Shown here: positions 5,730-9,938 of the stretch, in pieces
Layout: each line of letters opens with the position of its first letter
Numbering within the stretch: the first letter of the stretch is position 1
Assembly (NCBI GenBank): GCA_034431815.1
Contig: DAOUCS010000151.1
Location: 1 to 9,938 of the forward strand
DNA: 9,938 nt
From: HRBIN29 sp034431815
GTDB lineage: Bacteria > Chloroflexota > Dehalococcoidia > Tepidiformales > Tepidiformaceae
Direction of reading: 5' to 3'
The notes under the pieces: generated by a model
Told to the model about the DNA's origin: nothing
Seen by the model: the letters and a program-made list of their open reading frames with translations, nothing else
Databases searched by the model: none
Translations under genes and position numbers: made by a program

Positions 5730-6635
5730 ATGGCCACGTTCGAGCTCGGTTGGGTCCGGACCGCGCGGGCCGGCGCAAGGCAGTTCGTTATCTCGCGGTT
5801 CGCCCCGCTCTATCTTGCGGGGCTGCTGGCAGGCGCAGGCGTGGGAATCGGCTTGGCGACGCTCGACGCCGGTCCGGATGCCGGTACCGCGGCCCCTGTA
5901 CGAGTACCCGCGGCGGCACCTGCAGCGGAATTGCTCCTGCCGCGGGAGGTGCGCTCCGCCGAACCGGTCATCCATGACACGGGGCCCGAGCTGTTCGTTC
6001 CTCCGGGTCTGCCTCCCCTGAGCGCGGAGATCGCGCGGTATTGGGAGGGCATCGAGGCCGCCCTCAAGGAGGAGGCCGCCCGGAGGGCCGAGGAGGCGCC
6101 GGCCCCAACCGTGGCTCCGGCAGCTCCGCCGCAGGCGCACGCGCCGGCAGCGCCCAGCGCAGCATCCCAACCCGCGCCGGAAGCGCCGCCGGCGAAACCG
6201 AACTTCTACGTGCCCGACGTGCCGAAGGGACCGGCTACCGACCTCGAGTGGCGGCTGTTCGTGGCGGCGAACGCCGAGCGCGAGAAGGCCGGCCTACCGC
6301 CCCTCGCCTACGACCACGGTCTCTCGATCATCGCCCGGACCCGGGTTCAGCAGCTCGTCGACCAGGGGTACTTCGCGCACGTCGACCCCTACGGGTACCG
6401 GATGTACGTCGAGCTGCTGGCGCATTTCGGGTACACGTCGTACGCCTGGGCGGGGGAGAACCTGGCGATGAACAACTACAGCGTCGCCGAGTCGCCCGAG
6501 CGGGCGATGATCGCCCTCATGAACAGCCCCTCGCACCGGGCGAACATCCTCTCCGGCGACTTCAGCCGGGTAGGGATCGGCGAGCTGACGACGCCGGACG
6601 GGCGGCACTTCTACGCGATGATCTTCCTCGGCTGA
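5730..6635 (+). CDS. Membrane-anchored CAP (SCP/PR-1, YkwD-type) domain protein
   Basis: The product has 301 residues. ATG at 5730 is preceded by GGGGAGG at about 7 nt spacing. Residues about 24-45 form one hydrophobic segment (uncleaved signal anchor or signal peptide). Residues about 48-165 are an Ala/Pro/Glu-rich linker with a short charged helix-like stretch (EGIEAALKEEAARRAEEA). Residues about 170-301 form the CAP domain: 'LFVAANAEREKAGLPPLAYD', His217 in YFAHVDPYG, Glu243 in AGENLA, and 'MNSPSHRANILSGDFSRVGIG' with His269. The two His and the Glu match the conserved cavity residues of the family. Bacterial YkwD-like CAP proteins are extracellular; biochemical roles vary and few are defined, so the function is open. 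The gene follows the RodZ-like gene on the same strand and converges with the 7435-6647 gene, with only 11 bp between their stops. Confidence 0.92.
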   Translation: MATFELGWVRTARAGARQFVISRFAPLYLAGLLAGAGVGIGLATLDAGPDAGTAAPVRVPAAAPAAELLLPREVRSAEPVIHDTGPELFVPPGLPPLSAEIARYWEGIEAALKEEAARRAEEAPAPTVAPAAPPQAHAPAAPSAASQPAPEAPPAKPNFYVPDVPKGPATDLEWRLFVAANAEREKAGLPPLAYDHGLSIIARTRVQQLVDQGYFAHVDPYGYRMYVELLAHFGYTSYAWAGENLAMNNYSVAESPERAMIALMNSPSHRANILSGDFSRVGIGELTTPDGRHFYAMIFLG

Positions 6636-6646
6636 TGGCCAAGGAT

Positions 6647-7435
6647 TCAAAATTCGGCCGGAGGCGCCGGGGGCTCGCCTCCCCGCGTCTCGCCGTCCGC
6701 GCGGCGGCGGGCGAGGGCGTAGCCGACGCCGCCCCCCACCAGGAGCACAGCGCCGAGCGCCCCCAGCACCGCTGTCCAGACGGGAAACCCGCCGCCCTGA
6801 CCTTGTTCTTGACCCACGAGCGCGGGAGTCGAGCTGGCGAGTCCGCCCGGACGAGTAGCCGCAGCACCAGGTGACGCGGTCGCCCCCGGGGACGGACTGG
6901 CAGAGGAGCCGGGGCCCGTCGGCGATGCAGCAGGAGCGCCGGGCCCAGTCGGGGAGACACCGCCCTCCGTCACGGGAGTCCCGGGCGGAGGCGGCGTGGG
7001 TGTGGCTGCCGGCGTGGGCGTAAAGGTGGGGATGGGAGCAGGCGTCGCATTCCCGAAGGTGATGTCGTAGCGGATGGGATACCCCGAAGCCCAGGTGACG
7101 GTACGGGGGGCGAAGCGGTCGCCGACCTTGATGCGGATCTCGGAGCCAGGCCTTCCGCAGCCCTTCTTCGCCCCCTGCCCATCGCCGTCGGCGAGGACGT
7201 TGATGGCATACACCGTGACGCGGGCCGCGCCCTCGCCCGTCTTTTCCGTCCTCGATTCGCCGCAGAGGAGGTCGCCGATGTAGGCTTCGACCTTCACGCC
7301 GGCAGGGATGTCTCCCTCGGAATCGGCGATGGAGCCGTACACAGTGGCGGGGGGAGGGCCGATTTGGGCGCGAGCGTCGGCAACACCGGCAAGCGCACCG
7401 AGGGCGAGAACAGCAGTGAACAGCCAACGAACCAT
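6647..7435 (-). CDS. Single-pass surface protein: two-Cys domain, Pro/Thr/Ser stalk, C-terminal anchor (paralogue 2)
   Basis: The product has 262 residues, starting at the ATG at 7435. Residues 1-24 form a signal peptide ending ARA. Residues about 27-130 form the same beta-rich domain as the 4427-3750 product: 'PATVYGSI' against 'PATFYGSV', Cys58, 'TVYAINV', Cys93 in KGCGRPG, 'IRIKVGDRFAPRTVTW', 'YDITFG'. The two cysteines and the GCGxPG motif are conserved in both. Residues about 131-213 form a Pro/Thr/Ser/Gly stalk. Residues 219-241 are a transmembrane helix followed by ARRRADGE and about 16 further residues predicted to be cytoplasmic, a longer tail than in paralogue 1. No LPxTG-like motif is present. 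No strong Shine-Dalgarno sequence is seen. It follows the 8455-7535 gene by 99 bp on the same strand and may be co-transcribed with it. Function unknown; probably a surface-exposed binding or structural protein. Confidence 0.85.
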   Translation of the reverse strand: MVRWLFTAVLALGALAGVADARAQIGPPPATVYGSIADSEGDIPAGVKVEAYIGDLLCGESRTEKTGEGAARVTVYAINVLADGDGQGAKKGCGRPGSEIRIKVGDRFAPRTVTWASGYPIRYDITFGNATPAPIPTFTPTPAATPTPPPPGTPVTEGGVSPTGPGAPAASPTGPGSSASPSPGATASPGAAATRPGGLASSTPALVGQEQGQGGGFPVWTAVLGALGAVLLVGGGVGYALARRRADGETRGGEPPAPPAEF

Positions 7436-7534
7436 CGAGGCGGGCCCCGCAAGGAGATCGGCGAGGTTTACCCTAGCAAAGCGGCCGCTACAGGCACCGC
7501 TACGGTGCGGACGGCGCGTAAGAACTCGGTAATC
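7436..7534. other. Intergenic gap with 6-bp hairpin
   Basis: 99 bp between two minus-strand surface-protein genes. It contains the perfect inverted repeat GCACCG-CTA-CGGTGC (7494-7508; 6-bp stem, 3-nt loop) shortly after the stop of the upstream gene. No T-run follows on the minus strand, so it is at best a weak or factor-dependent terminator, or an mRNA 3'-end structure. Confidence 0.35.
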
Positions 7535-8455
7535 TCACCATCGGCAGCGGATTGCCGCGAGCGTCATACAGCCGGCCGCGGCGAGCGCGAGGCCGACGAG
7601 AGCCAGCACCGCGCCTCCGCCGGAGGCGGTCACGGGCTCGAGCCCGGTACCGGCCGCCGGCGGACGCGGCGTCCCGGCCGGGCCCGGTATGCGCTCGCCG
7701 GCCACCGCTTCGACGGGCGTCGGCGTGGGCGAGGCGGAAGGCAGCGCGACCACCGGGCACACGTCAACCTCGAACTCGGCCAGCGAGCGGGGGCCGAAGA
7801 TGGAGACGCTGGTCACGGCGCCCGCCGGCTGACGGACGGCGAAGAAGCGCCCCTCGCTGCACGAGAGGCCGGTAACAGCCCCCAGAACCTGCCGGACCGT
7901 GTACGTCCCGTAGGGGAGCAGGATGGTGTCCGCGGTGCCGGGGTAGCCGCCGCTCGCAGCGACATTCACCCGAGCGACCACCTCACCAGCAGCGTCGGCG
8001 ACCTCGAACGGCCAGGTTCGCGAGGCGCCTTGTACGACGTCGTGGACGGTGAGCTGGATGCGGACCCGCCCCGCGATGATTGCCTCGGCGCTGGCGCTGG
8101 CCGAGACCCCGCCCGCCGAGGCATGAAGCGTGACGATCCCGGGGGTGTCTCGGCGGACATAGGCGACGGCCTCGAAAGTCTCGGGCCCGACCTGCGCAGG
8201 AGCCAGAAGGCCGACGAGCACGCCGCCCTCGACCTCGTAGCGGATCTCGAGGGCGGCAGCGTCGGCGCCGCTCACGCGGACGACGAAGGGCGCCTCCTCC
8301 CCGACGCCGATGGGGGCGTCGACCGGCGCGACCGAGATGGTGAGCTGAGCCTGGGCCCATGCCGCGGGCGCGAGCGGCAGGAGAGGCGTGCTGAGGAGAG
8401 CGGCGAGCACGGCGGCGAGCCATCCGCCGCGCCGGAGCAGCGTCGCGAAACGCAC
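7535..8455 (-). CDS. Secreted Ig-like/SpaA-like surface protein with sorting-signal-like C-terminus
   Basis: The product has 306 residues. GTG at 8455 is chosen because a purine-rich AGGGGA lies about 8 nt before it and the signal peptide starts there; the open frame continues upstream with 52 unlikely residues. Residues 1-36 form a signal peptide ending AWAQA. Residues about 37-128 form an Ig-like domain ('LTISVAPVDAPIGVGEEAPF'). Residues about 130-235 form a second beta-domain with 'LLPYGTYTVRQVL', reminiscent of SpaA/CNA-B-type prealbumin-like folds; Cys199 and Cys233 could pair. Residues about 236-270 are a short Pro-rich linker. The C-terminus has LEPVTASGGG (272-281), a hydrophobic helix (about 281-301) and the basic tail IRCRW. 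A Pro-x-Thr-Ala motif 30 residues from the end followed by helix plus basic tail is the layout of a sortase sorting signal, although it is not canonical LPxTG. It is the best candidate substrate of the local sortase. It is divergent from leuC. Confidence 0.82.
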   Translation of the reverse strand: MRFATLLRRGGWLAAVLAALLSTPLLPLAPAAWAQAQLTISVAPVDAPIGVGEEAPFVVRVSGADAAALEIRYEVEGGVLVGLLAPAQVGPETFEAVAYVRRDTPGIVTLHASAGGVSASASAEAIIAGRVRIQLTVHDVVQGASRTWPFEVADAAGEVVARVNVAASGGYPGTADTILLPYGTYTVRQVLGAVTGLSCSEGRFFAVRQPAGAVTSVSIFGPRSLAEFEVDVCPVVALPSASPTPTPVEAVAGERIPGPAGTPRPPAAGTGLEPVTASGGGAVLALVGLALAAAGCMTLAAIRCRW

Positions 8456-8483
8456 CTGGTCGTCCCCTTCTCTCCCCGCCGCA

Positions 8484-8508
8484 TCCACCGAGCGGCCGCT
8501 TCGGTGGA
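8484..8508. repeat. Inverted repeat with 8-bp arms
   Basis: TCCACCGA (8484-8491) and TCGGTGGA (8501-8508) flank GCGGCCGCT. Allowing one bulged base, the symmetry runs through the core. It lies 29 bp upstream of the GTG at 8455 and would be either an operator or a stable 5' hairpin in that gene's mRNA. Confidence 0.5.
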
Positions 8509-8666
8509 CACACCGTGAATCTACCGCGCCGGCGCGCCGGGAACCATAGGAAACGCATAAGAGTCGCCAGGGGCTTCCATAGCCGGCCGGCATCGGTTTC
8601 TTGGGAACCATATCGTGGACGGGGCCGAACGGCGGGACGTACGCTACGAGACGAGCACGCTGCCCC

Positions 8667-8671
8667 GGAGG
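8667..8671 (+). promoter_or_regulatory. Ribosome binding site of leuC
   Basis: GGAGG, 5 nt before the ATG at 8677. It supports this start over other in-frame codons. Confidence 0.75.
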
Positions 8672-8676
8672 CGCCC

Positions 8677-9938
8677 ATGACGAAGCCGCAAACCATCATC
8701 GAGAAGATCTGGGAACGGCACGTCGTCCACCGCGAGGAAGGGAAGCCCGACCTCCTCTACATCGACCTCCATCTTGTGCACGAGGTGACCTCACCCCAGG
8801 CGTTCGAAAGCCTCCGCCTCGCCGGCCGCCGGGTGCGGCGCCCCGATCTCACCCTGGCGACGGTGGACCACAACGTGCCCACCATCGACCGGGACAAACC
8901 GTGGAGCGATCCGCTCTCCGTCCAGCAGGTCGAGACCCTGCGCCGGAACTGCGAGGAGTTCGGCATCCCTCTCTTCGGTGTCGAAGACCGCCGTCAGGGC
9001 ATCGTCCACGTCATCGGTCCCGAGCAAGGGCTCACGCAGCCGGGGATGACCATCGTCTGCGGCGACAGCCACACGTCGACTCACGGAGCATTCGGGGCAC
9101 TCGCCTTCGGCATCGGCACATCGGAGGTGGAGCACGTGCTCGCCACGCAGACGCTCCCCCAAGCCAAGCCGAAAACGATGGCCATCGAGGTGAACGGCAC
9201 ACTGGGGCGCGGCGTGACCGCGAAGGACGTCATTCTGGCCATCATCCGCACCATCGGGGTCTCCGGCGGCGTCGGGTACGTCATCGAGTACCGGGGCGAC
9301 GTCATCCGCTCCCTTTCGATGGAGGGACGGATGACCATCTGCAACATGTCGATCGAAGGCGGGGCCCGCGCCGGCCTTGTCGCGCCTGACGACACCACCT
9401 ACGCGTACATGGAAGGGCGCCCCTTCGCCCCCAAGGGCCGCGACTGGGAGCGCGCCCTGGAATTCTGGCAGTCCCTGCCCACCGACGAGGGTGCCGTCTT
9501 CGACCGCGTCGTGGTGCTCCGCGGCGAGGAGATCGAGCCGTGCGTAACCTGGGGCACGACGCCCGCCCAGAGCGTGCCCGTGACGGGGAAGGTTCCGGAC
9601 CCCTCGGAATTCGCCGACCCGAAAGCCCGCGAGGCGGCCGAACGGGCGCTGCGCTACATGGACCTCGAGCCCGGGACGCCGATTCAGGAGATCAAGCTGG
9701 ACCGCGTGTTCATCGGCTCCTGCACGAACTCTCGCATCGAGGACCTGCGTGCCGCGGCCGAGATTGTCCGCGGGCGGACGGTCGCCCCCTGGGTGCGGGC
9801 CATGGTCGTGCCCGGGTCGGGGCTGGTCAAGCAGCAGGCGGAAGAGGAGGGCTTGGACCGGATTTTCAAGGAAGCGGGCTTCGAGTGGCGGGACGCGGGA
9901 TGCTCCATGTGCCTGGGGATGAACCCGGACATCCTCAT
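8677..9938 (+). CDS. leuC: 3-isopropylmalate dehydratase large subunit (partial, C-terminus off window)
   Basis: 420 codons are visible from the ATG at 8677; bacterial LeuC is usually about 465-475 residues, so roughly 50 are missing at the right edge. GGAGG at 8667-8671 lies 5 nt before the ATG. The enzyme isomerises 2-isopropylmalate to 3-isopropylmalate in leucine biosynthesis, as a cytoplasmic heterodimer with LeuD, using a [4Fe-4S] cluster. Visible signatures are 'VDHNVPTIDR' (63-72), 'CGDSHTSTHGAFGALAFGIG' (128-147), Cys349 in FIGSCTNSR, and Cys409/Cys412 in DAGCSMCLGMNPD; the three cysteines are the cluster ligands. The aligned motifs argue for LeuC rather than aconitase or homoaconitase. 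leuD is expected just downstream, outside the window. This is the only housekeeping gene here and marks the edge of the envelope-protein island. Confidence 0.96.
   Translation, partial: MTKPQTIIEKIWERHVVHREEGKPDLLYIDLHLVHEVTSPQAFESLRLAGRRVRRPDLTLATVDHNVPTIDRDKPWSDPLSVQQVETLRRNCEEFGIPLFGVEDRRQGIVHVIGPEQGLTQPGMTIVCGDSHTSTHGAFGALAFGIGTSEVEHVLATQTLPQAKPKTMAIEVNGTLGRGVTAKDVILAIIRTIGVSGGVGYVIEYRGDVIRSLSMEGRMTICNMSIEGGARAGLVAPDDTTYAYMEGRPFAPKGRDWERALEFWQSLPTDEGAVFDRVVVLRGEEIEPCVTWGTTPAQSVPVTGKVPDPSEFADPKAREAAERALRYMDLEPGTPIQEIKLDRVFIGSCTNSRIEDLRAAAEIVRGRTVAPWVRAMVVPGSGLVKQQAEEEGLDRIFKEAGFEWRDAGCSMCLGMNPDIL

Larger units (their letters stand above)
8456..8676. promoter_or_regulatory. Divergent regulatory region between the surface-protein gene and leuC
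   Basis: 221 bp gap with no gene. It contains (a) an inverted repeat with 8-bp perfect arms TCCACCGA / TCGGTGGA around a GCGGCCGC core (8484-8508), nearer the minus-strand gene; and (b) a 10-bp direct repeat GGGAACCATA at 8539-8548 and 8603-8612 (64 bp between starts), nearer leuC. These are candidate operators for one or both genes. No T-box-like structure and no leucine-rich leader peptide are visible. No confident -35/-10 pair was found. Confidence 0.4.

Noticed and set aside
8615..8680. A 21-codon GTG-started frame whose TGA overlaps the leuC ATG (ATGA), as a possible leader peptide.
   Set aside because: It has no clear ribosome site, is Arg/Asp/Glu-rich with a single Leu codon, and leuC has its own good GGAGG. 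Too short to separate from chance.

Overview
The window is uniformly high-GC. It encodes a run of secreted or membrane-anchored proteins with Pro/Thr/Ser-rich stalks, plus a sortase, a RodZ-like helix-turn-helix membrane protein, a CAP (SCP/YkwD-type) protein and, at the right edge, the 5' part of leuC. This mix suggests a high-GC Chloroflexota (Dehalococcoidia/Tepidiforma-like or Thermomicrobia-like). Its points of support are PTPTPT/SPSPSP linkers, GTG starts, a class F-like sortase and 'GWNxVAY' secreted domains. The assignment is recognition of style, not a database match.

Layout, left to right. Positions 1-4427 hold five minus-strand genes, in transcription order: a Pro/Thr-stalked single-pass surface protein (4427-3750), a sortase (3618-2923), a secreted 'GWN' protein (2787-2005), a multi-domain Ig-like secreted protein (2008-488, start overlapping the previous stop as GTGA), and a putative lipoprotein (272 to beyond the left edge). 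A divergent plus-strand pair follows: the RodZ-like protein (4526-5521) and the CAP protein (5730-6635). Two more minus-strand surface proteins come next (7435-6647 and 8455-7535). The first is a paralogue of the 4427-3750 product. The second ends in a sorting-signal-like tail. leuC (8677 to beyond the right edge) reads divergently away from them and is the only housekeeping metabolic gene.

Taken together, 1-8455 looks like a cell-envelope island: two membrane-anchored 'lollipop' paralogues, a sortase with one nearby candidate substrate, secreted adhesin-like proteins, a possible cell-shape factor and a CAP-domain protein. No RNA gene, CRISPR array, transposase or integrase was seen.

The main points for a second look are: (i) an in-frame TAG that cuts the last domain of the 2008-488 protein, with 40 coherent residues following in the same frame to a TGA at 367-365; (ii) an intergenic motif TGGGNGAATCCC(C)GAT present three times, upstream of two of the secreted-protein genes; (iii) two paralogues of an unrecognised two-cysteine domain; (iv) a RodZ-like protein whose outer domain appears replaced by a short Cys-rich module; and (v) repeats in the leuC divergent promoter region.
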